A DNA stretch of 64,000 nucleotides, from the NCBI RefSeq assembly GCF_014636095.1, contig NZ_BMDV01000004.1, forward strand, positions 124,001 through 188,000. The letters run 5' to 3'. The notes below the pieces were generated by a model that searched no databases, was not told where the DNA came from, and saw only the letters and a list, made by a program, of their open reading frames with translations. Source of the DNA: Acinetobacter modestus (GTDB taxonomy: Bacteria > Pseudomonadota > Gammaproteobacteria > Pseudomonadales > Moraxellaceae). The position numbers were made by a program, and so were the translations under genes. Below are positions 56,263 to 64,000 of the stretch, in pieces. The stretch's first letter is position 1. Every line of letters starts with the position of its first letter.

Positions 56263-56703
56263 ATGCAGCTCAACCATTACCTAAATTTTAAAGGACAAGC
56301 TGAACAAGCATTTATTTTTTACCAATCTGTTTTTGGCGGTGAATTCGCAATGATCAGTCGCTATGGTGATATGCCACCTACAGAAGGGGTTATGTTATCA
56401 GAAGCAGATAAATGCTTAATTCTGCATGTTTCCTTACCTATTAATGAGTATACCGTGCTCATGGGTTCAGACGTTAATGATCAGTTCTGCTCTCCGAATA
56501 GTGTTTTCACCCAAGGCAACAATCATTATATTTCAATCAATATTGAACACGATGAAATGGAGGCACGACGTTTATTCAACCAGCTTTCTGTACGTGGTCA
56601 TATTGAAATGCAATTAGAAAAAACCTTTTGGGGCGCACTGTATGGTGCTTTCACTGATCAGTTCGGAATCAAGTGGATGGTCAATTGTCAGCTTGAAGAA
56701 TAA
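56263..56703 (+). CDS. VOC family protein, PhnB-like
   Basis: A 146-residue protein of the vicinal oxygen chelate (glyoxalase/bleomycin resistance/dioxygenase) fold, PhnB-like subgroup. NHYLNFKGQAEQAFIFYQSV, GGEFAMISRYGDMPP, LMGSDVND and FWGALYGAFTDQFGIKWMVN give the characteristic beta-alpha-beta-beta-beta units. The biochemical role is unknown. AAGGAG lies 8 bases before ATG 56263. Confidence 0.9.
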   Translation: MQLNHYLNFKGQAEQAFIFYQSVFGGEFAMISRYGDMPPTEGVMLSEADKCLILHVSLPINEYTVLMGSDVNDQFCSPNSVFTQGNNHYISINIEHDEMEARRLFNQLSVRGHIEMQLEKTFWGALYGAFTDQFGIKWMVNCQLEE

Positions 56704-56757
56704 GATCATTTTGCTGATGCAATATAAAGCCTATATTGCATCAGCCATATTATTCAC

Positions 56758-56844
56758 TTAAAGATTTCCGAGTATTTTCTTGACACCAACATCTTCAAAA
56801 ATTTCAGAATATTGCTTCATAAAAACTGGTAATTGCTGTTTCAT
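56758..56844 (-). CDS. Possible 28-residue ORF directly after the 441-residue hypothetical gene
   Basis: ATG 56844 directly abuts the TAA of the upstream gene (TAAATG) and the frame runs to TAA 56758. The product MKQQLPVFMKQYSEIFEDVG then VKKILGNL would be a short amphipathic helix. The upstream gene end gives only AGAAAGAC as a ribosome site. It could be a real translationally coupled peptide or the remnant of a longer gene. Confidence 0.3.
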   Translation of the reverse strand: MKQQLPVFMKQYSEIFEDVGVKKILGNL

Positions 56845-58170
56845 TTAGTCTTTCTGAATCACTGTCCATCGCGGCGGATGGATTTCATAACTTAGAAACT
56901 GTAGACGGCATCGTAAATGATAATAAAAATCCTGCCGATCTTTTTCAGTCTGTATATATTCTTGTTGAGTAACAAACCAATATAGCTGATCCCATAAACT
57001 ATAGCCTTGTGTTAAGTCGAGTCTCTGCAGTAATGACAGATTATCTTTAACTAAAGATAAGTACTGTTTGAGTTCGTCCAAAGTTGGTTGAGTATCACTA
57101 TATACTTTTGCTTTAATAAAGTTGTGTGGTAATAACTTCTGTTGGGTTAATGCAAAATAATCTAAATACTGGTGAAATTGAATAAACTTTTGCTTTAACG
57201 CAAACAAAACCAAAGCATTCGCAATCGTTTTAATTTCAATTTTTTCAATGATCTCAAAAAACTGTGCTTGCTCCCCTTTAAATAAAACCGATTGATATGC
57301 TCGAATTTTCACCTGCTGTGGACTGAGCAACTCGATCGGATACTGATTAAAATAATTTTTAAAATTAAAATTCTGCTGTCTTAATGCAAAATAAGCATAA
57401 TCCATCACGGATAAAAAACGACTATGCCATAGTTCAATAATATCATCAGTATTTAAAATTTTTCTTTGATATAAAACATCAAATAAATAATATTGCACAT
57501 CTCTAAATTGACTATTTTTTAACTCAAATAATAATTTCTGGTCTGATTCATTTTGAGTAATATGATCTAACCAAAATTTACGCACGATTTGATCTTTCGC
57601 AATTTTAGATAATTCAAGTAATTGCTCCTGCTTAATCCATTGATATTTTAAAATATAATTCAATAGTATTCGAGGTAATTGACCTTGTTCAAAAATAACA
57701 GTGCGCTGCAAATAATCTGTATTTTCCGCGATGGTATTCAATAATAAATTTTCAATTTCAGGGACAGTGCGTACACGTTGTTGTACTGCGGCAATCTGTA
57801 AAAAATGCGCTATACACAATTGAGCAAATTCAGGACGCTGACTCCAACGTTGAATATGCTGTGCTGCCAACTCTCGATTGATTTCCACATAATCACTTAA
57901 ACGAAATAATAAGGCAGGAAACAGTTCTTGTTCGTAGCAATCCTTTAAATGTTCTAATGTCCGTTGTCGCGCATAACCATCATAATATCTCAATGACTGT
58001 AGTAACTCATCCAAACTCTTTTTAATAAATGGAATATCTACGATTTCTGGTTCAGGCTGAGGAATATTCGATATATGTGTTTGCTCAAATGCTTGGCGTT
58101 CTGCCAATATTTCGGTTGTATTTATATATGGCTCAGATGAAAAAAATATCTTTTTTAAAAATTTAAACAT
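56845..58170 (-). CDS. Large helical protein of unknown function
   Basis: A 441-residue protein I do not recognise. It has no signal peptide; a short N-terminal stretch (MFKFLKKIFFSS) could be membrane-proximal. From about residue 50 the sequence looks all-helical, rich in Leu, Gln, Tyr and Phe, with repeated amphipathic helices (LLQSLRYYDGYARQRTLEHL; LLFRLSDYVEINRELAAQHI) that recall HEAT-like solenoids. The frame is long and codon use resembles neighbours, so the gene is real. Confidence 0.7.
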   Translation of the reverse strand: MFKFLKKIFFSSEPYINTTEILAERQAFEQTHISNIPQPEPEIVDIPFIKKSLDELLQSLRYYDGYARQRTLEHLKDCYEQELFPALLFRLSDYVEINRELAAQHIQRWSQRPEFAQLCIAHFLQIAAVQQRVRTVPEIENLLLNTIAENTDYLQRTVIFEQGQLPRILLNYILKYQWIKQEQLLELSKIAKDQIVRKFWLDHITQNESDQKLLFELKNSQFRDVQYYLFDVLYQRKILNTDDIIELWHSRFLSVMDYAYFALRQQNFNFKNYFNQYPIELLSPQQVKIRAYQSVLFKGEQAQFFEIIEKIEIKTIANALVLFALKQKFIQFHQYLDYFALTQQKLLPHNFIKAKVYSDTQPTLDELKQYLSLVKDNLSLLQRLDLTQGYSLWDQLYWFVTQQEYIQTEKDRQDFYYHLRCRLQFLSYEIHPPRWTVIQKD

Positions 58171-58239
58171 GTTCTTTCTAAATAAATGCTTTAATTTTTT
58201 ATAACAAATTTAAAAATAGCTGTCACTTTATATTCCTTC

Positions 58240-58593
58240 TTAAACATCAATATTAGAATACTGAGCAATAATCATCAAACCTATCGTAATAAATCCAATC
58301 CCAACCCACCCTGCTACATCAATATGCTGTCCTAAAAAAACTTTTGCTAAAGCGGCTGTCGCAATAACACCTAGCCCAGACCAAAGCACATATAAAATCC
58401 CAGCCTGCATATACTTCAATGCGATCGCAGCACAAGTAAAAGAAACAAGATACAGAACCAAAGCGATTCCTTGGTCAAACTTATTGACTAAACCATTTGC
58501 TTTGGCAGAAAAAAAAGTTGAGAGCACATCAGTTGCGATGGCGAAAAGCAACCAAATCACTCCAGGATTTATTTTTGCAATAAAGGTCAGCAT
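58240..58593 (-). CDS. SMR family small multidrug efflux protein with Asp in place of the membrane Glu
   Basis: A 117-residue four-helix dimeric proton-coupled drug exporter of the EmrE family. Aligning FAIATDVLSTFFSAKANGL with EmrE AILAEVIGTT puts Asp22 at the position of the essential Glu14. The family motif YVLWSGLGVIATAALAKVFL then GQ is otherwise intact (EmrE YAIWSGVGIV, then FFGQ). It is longer than EmrE (110) by a short N-terminal extension. Asp may alter the proton/drug coupling or indicate another substrate class. Confidence 0.85.
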   Translation of the reverse strand: MLTFIAKINPGVIWLLFAIATDVLSTFFSAKANGLVNKFDQGIALVLYLVSFTCAAIALKYMQAGILYVLWSGLGVIATAALAKVFLGQHIDVAGWVGIGFITIGLMIIAQYSNIDV

Positions 58594-58632
58594 TGTTATT
58601 CTTCAATCTATAAATTTTAAATAATACGCAAT

Positions 58633-58662
58633 AAAAAAGCTGAACCTGAGTTCAGCTTTTTT
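58633..58662 (-). terminator. Terminator after the DUF934 gene
   Basis: AAGCTGAAC (58637-58645) and GTTCAGCTT (58650-58658) flank CTGA, with A and T runs on both sides. Confidence 0.88.
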
Positions 58663-58674
58663 ACTTAAACGAGT

Positions 58675-59160
58675 CTAAGCACCTGTTTGGTAACTCGCTT
58701 GTGGCACAGCAGTTGAAGCTTGATATGGATTGGTGAAATCTTGAAGTCCAGCAGCGGCTTCATGAATATCCTTACCTTCTTTAACCACAAAGCTATCAAA
58801 GCCAGAACGTTTTAAATAGTTTAAAACATCTTTAAAGATATCACCGACAGCACGTAACTCGCCTTGGTAACCTTGACGACGTAATAATGCTGCAAATGAA
58901 TAACCACGTCCATCATTGAAACCAGCGAACTCAATGAAGATCGCATCTAATTCATTTAATGGAAATTGATGAGTTTCAGGTGAATCATTAACAGTAATGT
59001 ATAACGCTTTTTTAGCTTGTACATTTACCAATTGATCTAACTGAGCAGTTGTTACAACCACATCGCCTTGTGGAATTACGCCATCTTCAGCAATCACTTG
59101 ATAAGTATTATCAGCAATCGTGCCATCTTTGAACAGCACTTGTAGCGATGTATTAAGCAT
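58675..59160 (-). CDS. DUF934 protein coupled to sulfite reductase
   Basis: A 161-residue cytoplasmic protein of the DUF934 family, found with assimilatory sulfite reductase in many proteobacteria and thought to assist that pathway (exact role unproven). FAGFNDGRGYSFAALLRRQG followed by YQGELRAVGDIFKD is the family core. It overlaps the reductase gene by 8 bases; AAGGAG lies 7 bases before ATG 59160, so translation is coupled. A longer upstream start inside the reductase gene has no such site. Confidence 0.9.
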   Translation of the reverse strand: MLNTSLQVLFKDGTIADNTYQVIAEDGVIPQGDVVVTTAQLDQLVNVQAKKALYITVNDSPETHQFPLNELDAIFIEFAGFNDGRGYSFAALLRRQGYQGELRAVGDIFKDVLNYLKRSGFDSFVVKEGKDIHEAAAGLQDFTNPYQASTAVPQASYQTGA

Positions 59161-60796
59161 AAGCACGCTCCTTAAATGGTTGGATGCCAACACGGCGATA
59201 CGTATCAATAAAACGCTCACCTTCAGTACGTAGATCAAGGTAAGTATTTAGGATTTCTTCAATGACATCAGGTACTGCATCAGCAGCAAAAGATGGTCCT
59301 AAGATATCACCAATAGATGCATCATGATTAGCGTTACCACCTAGCGTGATTTGATAAAATTCTGCACCTTTTTTATCTACACCAAGGATACCAATGTTAC
59401 CCACATGGTGATGACCACAAGCATTCATACAGCCTGAGATATTTAAATCAAGTTCACCAAGATTATAGATCGTATCTAAATCATCAAAACGACGGCTAAT
59501 CGCTTCTGAAATTGGAATTGATTTCGCATTTGCCAATGAACAGAAATCACCACCCGGACAGCAAATAATATCGGTAATAAAACCAATATGCGCACGTGCC
59601 ATATTGTTCTGTTCTAAGGTTTGCCACAATTCAAATAAATCTTTTTGTGGTACATCCACAAGTGAAATATTTTGTTCATGTGTGGTACGGAACTCACCAA
59701 AAGTGTACTTATCCGCTAAGTCTGCGATTAAGTTCATTTCTTCAGTGGTGACATCACCAGGAGCTACCCCTGCACGTTTCAAAGAAATCGTCACAATACG
59801 ATAGCCTTTGACTTTATGTGCATTGGTATTGACGTTGAACCATTGTTTGAATTTTGGATATTCAGCAAATAAAGCTGTAAAATCTTGATCTTCTAAATCT
59901 TGATAGTCAAATGGAGTGAATTCTTCATCTAATTTTTTCAAGATCTCAGGCTGAATCTTCAACGCTTCACGTGTGTGTTCAAATTCGGCTTCAACTTTTT
60001 CGGCAAATACCTGTGGTGTTAATGCTTTCACCAAAATCTTAATACGTGCTTTGTATTTGTTATCACGACGACCATGCAAGTTATACACACGTAAGGTCGC
60101 TTCTAAATAAGCAATCAAATCTTCACGTGGTAAGAACTCACGGATTATACTACCAATAATTGGAGTACGACCTAGACCACCACCCGCCATGATTTTATAA
60201 CCGATTTCGCCTGCTTCATTGCGAACGATATAAACACCAATATCATGGAAAGCTGTTGCAGCACGATCTGTTTCTTCTAAAGCAGAAACTGCAATCTTGA
60301 ACTTACGTGGCAAGAACGCAAACTCAGGATGGAAAGTACTCCACTGACGGATTAATTCACACGTTGGACGTGGATCTGCAATCTCACCAGCAACCACGCC
60401 TGCAAACTGATCAGTCGTGGTATTACGAATACAGTTACCTGAGGTTTGTACTGCATGCATTTGTACTGTAGCTAACTCAGCAAGAATATCAGGTACATTT
60501 TCTAAAGCAGGCCAGTTCAACTGAATATTTTGACGAGTTGAAACATGGGCATAACCACGATCATATTCAGTCGCAATTTCAGCAATTTTTCTGAGTTGTT
60601 TAGTATTCATCAAGCCATACGGCACAGCGATACGGAGCATAGGTGCATAACGTTGCACGTACAGACCATTTTGCAAACGTAATGGACGATATTCGTCTTC
60701 TGTTAATTTTCCTGCTAAATAGCGTTCTGTTTGATCACGAAACTGAGCAACACGTTGGTTAATCAGTTGTTGATCGAAATCCGTATATAAATACAT
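59153..60796 (-). CDS. Assimilatory sulfite (nitrite/sulfite) reductase, siroheme Fe4S4 hemoprotein
   Basis: A 547-residue cytoplasmic enzyme reducing sulfite to sulfide in cysteine synthesis. Two sulfite/nitrite reductase half-domains are visible, and the Fe4S4-siroheme site is CCPGGDFCSLAN near residue 415 and SGCMNACGHHHVGNIG near 464 (C-x-x-x-C). CIRNTTTDQFAGV and Arg/Lys-rich segments (RTPIIGSIIREFLPRED) line the substrate site. Pairing with DUF934 supports sulfite over nitrite. ATG 60796 starts MYLYTDFDQQL. It is a divergent single unit with DUF934. Confidence 0.93.
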   Translation of the reverse strand: MYLYTDFDQQLINQRVAQFRDQTERYLAGKLTEDEYRPLRLQNGLYVQRYAPMLRIAVPYGLMNTKQLRKIAEIATEYDRGYAHVSTRQNIQLNWPALENVPDILAELATVQMHAVQTSGNCIRNTTTDQFAGVVAGEIADPRPTCELIRQWSTFHPEFAFLPRKFKIAVSALEETDRAATAFHDIGVYIVRNEAGEIGYKIMAGGGLGRTPIIGSIIREFLPREDLIAYLEATLRVYNLHGRRDNKYKARIKILVKALTPQVFAEKVEAEFEHTREALKIQPEILKKLDEEFTPFDYQDLEDQDFTALFAEYPKFKQWFNVNTNAHKVKGYRIVTISLKRAGVAPGDVTTEEMNLIADLADKYTFGEFRTTHEQNISLVDVPQKDLFELWQTLEQNNMARAHIGFITDIICCPGGDFCSLANAKSIPISEAISRRFDDLDTIYNLGELDLNISGCMNACGHHHVGNIGILGVDKKGAEFYQITLGGNANHDASIGDILGPSFAADAVPDVIEEILNTYLDLRTEGERFIDTYRRVGIQPFKERAYA

Positions 60797-60919
60797 GGCG
60801 TATGGCTAGTCATTCATTATAAAGGCGACTAGCATAGCGAGCTTTTATTCATCAACAAAATGCTTTTTTTGCATATTTAATAACGATTTTATTGATAAGC
60901 CTATCTAATTACCACAAAT

Positions 60920-60950
60920 AGAAAAAGCTCAGACGAATCTGAGCTTTTAC
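60920..60950 (-). terminator. gcd terminator
   Basis: AAAAGCTCAGA (60924-60934) and TCTGAGCTTTT (60939-60949) form a perfect stem around CGAA, with a T run on the minus strand. Confidence 0.88.
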
Positions 60951-60969
60951 AATCATTTTCTAAATGAAA

Positions 60970-63375
60970 TTAGTTCTTATCTGGCAATGCATAAGCTACG
61001 AGATAATCACCCATTTTTGTTCCAAATGAGCCATGTCCGCCGGCCATAATCACCACATATTGTTTGCCATTCGCTTCATATGTCATTGGTGTTGCTTGTC
61101 CGCCCGCAGGTAAACGTGCTTCCCATAACTTGTCACCATTCGATACATTAAAGGCACGTAGATAATTATCCTGTGTTGCACCGACAAACATCAAATTCCC
61201 TGCGGTCGAAATCGAACCACCTAAACCCGGTACTCCAATTTTAACTGGCGGTAATTGGAACAATTGCGGCAAGCTGTCACGAATGGTACCAATACGTTTT
61301 TTCCAGACCACATCATGTGTTTTTAAGTCAACGCCAGCAACATAGCCCCAACCCGGTTGCTTACATGGTAATCCGAATGGTGAAAGAAACGGACTAATCT
61401 CTACCCCATATGGCGTGCCATACATTGGCTGCATCCCTTGTTCAGTTCCTGCGCCTTTTGCAGTTTGAGGACGATTAGGATCAGCTGGAACCAATCGACT
61501 GACAAATGGTAAGCCAATCGGATTTGTCACCGCAACTTGGCGATCAGCATTTACAGACATCCCTCCCCACTCAAACACGCCCAAATTACCTGGAAAAACT
61601 AAAGTTCCATTTTCTGAAGGCGGCGTATAGATACCATCGTAGTTCAAACGTTTGAATTTTACTCGACAGATTAACTGATCAAACATGGTAGCGCCCCACA
61701 TGTCTTTATCAGTTAATTTATCTTTTGGTGCTAAGTTAAAATCAGAAAATGGTTGTGTTGCTGAATAATGTTCGCCTTTAGTTTGTGGTCCCCACTTCAC
61801 AGTTTGTGGTACTGGTTTTTCAGTGACTGGAACTACGGGTTGCCCAGTGCGACGGTCTAAAACAAAAGCATTCCCCGTTTTAGTTAACACATAAATTGCA
61901 GGAACCGTTTGACCTGATTTAACTTTGATATCCGCTAAAGATGGCTGTGATGGTACATCCATATCCCATAAGTCATGATGTGTGGTTTGAAAATGCCAGA
62001 CTAACTTACCCGTTGTCGCATTGATCGCCAACATCGAGTTGGCATAACGCTCTTTTAACTCAGTTCGATCACCGCCCCAGATATCTGGTGTACCTACACC
62101 TGTTGGCACATAGACAATATCCAATTTTGCATCATAGGCAAGAGGCGCCCATGCATTTGGTGAGTTATTTACAAATGTGGTTTCTTGACCCGGCATTGCA
62201 TTTGGATCGGCTGCGCCCGTATCAAATACCCATAACAATTTCCCTGTATTCACATCATAACCACGGATGACACCAGAGGGTTCTTTATTAGAATAATTAT
62301 CCGTGACTGAACCTGCAATGACCACAGTCGTACCAGAAACTACACCAGGTGAAGTTGGGTTATAGCCACCCGGATACGCATACGGCATGAACTCTTGTAA
62401 GTTCACCTCACCATTTTGACCAAAGTCAGAACATGCTTTACCCGTATCTGCATTAACAGCGACTAAACGACCATCATTGACAGGAACAAACACTTTACGT
62501 GGACATTCACTAGAGTCTGATTTTTTGCTTTGTAGGCTACTTGCAAATTCACTGGTATTAGCGGCATCGTAGTACATTACACCACGACAGGTTAAGTGCT
62601 GAAAGGTTTTATCAGTTTTGAGTTTAGGATCAAAACGCCATTTCTCTTTACCTGTTGCAGGGTCAATCGCAATCAAATGCTGATGGGGTGTACACATAAA
62701 CATATTGTTGCCAATTTTGATTGGTGTGACCTGATTTGTGGTTTCACCCGAATCATTCCCTGTCTTGAAGTCACCTGTACGAAATGTCCAAGCGACTTTA
62801 AGATCTTTGACATTTTTATCATTAATCTGGGTTAGTGGAGAATAGCGTTCACCACCCTGAGTACGACCATAGGCAGGCCAATCTTCTGGTGCAACACCAG
62901 TAACAGCTTTGGCTTGTGCAGGTTGCGGCGTTTGAATTACACCGTTAATTTCTTGGGGATCATTAAAAATTGAATACACCATCACCACAATCGCAATAGC
63001 TAGTGTCGATGACAAAGCAACTTTGCTCGATGTCAGATTATAAATACCACGTGTAACTGCCGGAATCAGCAATAATAATCCCAAAATACCAAGAATATCG
63101 AGACGAGGTGCGAGGGCCCAAAAATCGGTTCCGACTTCCCAAACACCCCAAATCACACTCCCTAACATCAATGCGGCATAAACCCATAAAGGTCCTGATG
63201 CACGTTTATGCAGTTGCACCGCTACGACTAGCAGAAGAACACCAGCAACTACATAATAAATTGACCCTCCGATGACCGCGAGCCAAATACCACCAATAAG
63301 CAAGTACAAAGCAGTAATTATAAAAATAATTACCGTTAATGTCCTAAGCCCTGATTTTGAAGAAGATTGAGTCAT
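60970..63375 (-). CDS. gcd: Membrane-bound PQQ-dependent glucose dehydrogenase
   Basis: Quinoprotein oxidising glucose and other aldoses to lactones in the periplasm and passing electrons to ubiquinone. The 801 residues comprise five N-terminal membrane helices (about 12-150) and an eight-bladed propeller: DWPAYGRTQGGERYSPLTQI, QVTPIKIGNNMFMCTPHQHL, AWAPLAYD, LWDMDVPSQPSLADI, GGSISTAGNLMFVGATQDNY and PAGGQATPMTYEANGKQYVV. The length matches E. coli Gcd (796). An OprB porin gene lies 87 bases upstream on the same strand. Confidence 0.96.
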   Translation of the reverse strand: MTQSSSKSGLRTLTVIIFIITALYLLIGGIWLAVIGGSIYYVVAGVLLLVVAVQLHKRASGPLWVYAALMLGSVIWGVWEVGTDFWALAPRLDILGILGLLLLIPAVTRGIYNLTSSKVALSSTLAIAIVVMVYSIFNDPQEINGVIQTPQPAQAKAVTGVAPEDWPAYGRTQGGERYSPLTQINDKNVKDLKVAWTFRTGDFKTGNDSGETTNQVTPIKIGNNMFMCTPHQHLIAIDPATGKEKWRFDPKLKTDKTFQHLTCRGVMYYDAANTSEFASSLQSKKSDSSECPRKVFVPVNDGRLVAVNADTGKACSDFGQNGEVNLQEFMPYAYPGGYNPTSPGVVSGTTVVIAGSVTDNYSNKEPSGVIRGYDVNTGKLLWVFDTGAADPNAMPGQETTFVNNSPNAWAPLAYDAKLDIVYVPTGVGTPDIWGGDRTELKERYANSMLAINATTGKLVWHFQTTHHDLWDMDVPSQPSLADIKVKSGQTVPAIYVLTKTGNAFVLDRRTGQPVVPVTEKPVPQTVKWGPQTKGEHYSATQPFSDFNLAPKDKLTDKDMWGATMFDQLICRVKFKRLNYDGIYTPPSENGTLVFPGNLGVFEWGGMSVNADRQVAVTNPIGLPFVSRLVPADPNRPQTAKGAGTEQGMQPMYGTPYGVEISPFLSPFGLPCKQPGWGYVAGVDLKTHDVVWKKRIGTIRDSLPQLFQLPPVKIGVPGLGGSISTAGNLMFVGATQDNYLRAFNVSNGDKLWEARLPAGGQATPMTYEANGKQYVVIMAGGHGSFGTKMGDYLVAYALPDKN

Positions 63376-63462
63376 ACGATCACCTTACCTCTTTTATATT
63401 TTTAGAATCATTGAGAAGATGATCAATCTCCCCAACAGTCAGTTACATAACAAAACTGAAAC

Positions 63463-64000
63463 TTAGAAAATCGTTTGGAATTTAATACCGCCAACCCAAG
63501 TCTTATCACCATCTTTCAATGCACCAACGTGGTGTACATATTGAATATTTGGTCGAATAGTCAACCAATTTGTTGCATGAATGCCGTAATACAATTCCGT
63601 ATTGTATTCTTCATCTAATAAATGATTATTTTCATCATTGGCATGAATACGTGCTAACCCCAAAGCAAGTTCATCTTGTGGTCGTTGTTGTAATAATCCC
63701 TTATAGATCAAACCAATATTTTGCATATCTTTGATCGCATTATTTTTTGAATCATGTACTGTGATATTTATAAAACCACTCAACCCTCGATCTGAGTCAA
63801 TATCTTGACGAATAAGCTGTTGCTTCGCTGTAAACCAGCCACCTTGTTTATGTGAGCTTTTTGTAGGATTACTTATCTCAACTGCATCGGCTGTACTGTA
63901 GTAATATCCAAAGCGGTATTCACCAGAAAGGGATTGCTGACTTAGTCTTGGTGACCAAACAAGTTCTAATGGAATGATTGCACCACGTGAGCCATCTGTA
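63463..64000 (-). CDS. OprB-like carbohydrate porin (N-terminus outside window)
   Basis: C-terminal 178 residues of an outer-membrane beta-barrel porin; the frame is open to the window edge. PLELVWSPRLSQQSLSGEYR, GYYYSTADAVEIS, GLIYKGLLQQRPQDELALGL, DEEYNTELYYGIHATNWLTI and RPNIQYVHHVGALKDGDKTW match OprB glucose-selective porins, ending in FQTIF with terminal Phe. Lying directly before gcd and codirectional, it probably admits glucose to the dehydrogenase. The start codon is not visible. Confidence 0.87.
   Translation of the reverse strand, partial: TDGSRGAIIPLELVWSPRLSQQSLSGEYRFGYYYSTADAVEISNPTKSSHKQGGWFTAKQQLIRQDIDSDRGLSGFINITVHDSKNNAIKDMQNIGLIYKGLLQQRPQDELALGLARIHANDENNHLLDEEYNTELYYGIHATNWLTIRPNIQYVHHVGALKDGDKTWVGGIKFQTIF

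Overview
The window is a stretch of ordinary chromosome from a gamma-proteobacterium that is almost certainly an Acinetobacter. The evidence is the AT-rich base composition, a DcaP-type porin, the 38-kDa Acinetobacter-style OmpA, a pilGHIJ-chpA-chpC chemosensory cluster, a membrane quinoprotein glucose dehydrogenase next to an OprB-type porin, and a ferredoxin-type sulfite reductase overlapping a DUF934 gene. The species cannot be fixed from this sequence. I see no insertion sequence, prophage, integron or CRISPR array.

Layout. 1-10.6 kb: transport and envelope genes (partial DUF1176 protein, DUF4850-like protein, SbmA/BacA peptide transporter, patatin-like lipoprotein, alanine/glycine symporter, GltS, DcaP porin, nitroreductase, Bcr-type efflux pump). 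10.7-17.2 kb: YccS-like protein, a YcxB-like protein, a large PepSY/flavodoxin/reductase fusion behind a possible Fur box, and a YdcF protein. 17.2-18.6 kb: a DUF2750 gene and six tRNA genes (three Val, three Asp) read leftward from a near-perfect sigma-70 promoter. 18.7-22.4 kb: YkuD-fold enzyme without a signal peptide, YbaN, DUF1853, an entericidin-type lipoprotein and dapE. 22.4-31.5 kb: the Pil-Chp chemosensory system controlling type IV pili; its ChpA carries a recent in-frame duplication of an Hpt domain. 31.8-36.5 kb: an exported coiled-coil protein, proS and five small genes on the minus strand. 36.7-44 kb: ygfZ, two DsbC-like disulfide proteins flanking a small tyrosine-phosphatase-like gene, a Sel1 protein, a PqqU (YncD)-type TonB receptor, mutM and a parvulin. 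44-51 kb: gamma-glutamylcyclotransferase-like protein, mscL, typA, an NCS2 permease, rsmC and a LysP-type permease. 51.1-52.7 kb: an RtcB-type RNA ligase preceded by a structured leader and followed by a small basic protein gene. 52.9-58.6 kb: ompA, a FimT pseudopilin, thiolase, a VOC protein, an unrecognised 441-residue protein and an SMR pump. 58.7-64 kb: sulfite reductase with DUF934, gcd, and a partial OprB porin.

How the genes fit together. The Pil-Chp cluster and the FimT pseudopilin belong to type IV pilus function. The PQQ-dependent Gcd, an adjacent OprB-type sugar porin and a PqqU-type receptor 20 kb away together suggest periplasmic glucose oxidation with some use of external PQQ. 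The most unusual items are the chpA domain duplication, and the rtcB leader, which holds a nine-codon ORF with a strong ribosome site, two hairpins, a terminator and a possible competing pairing.
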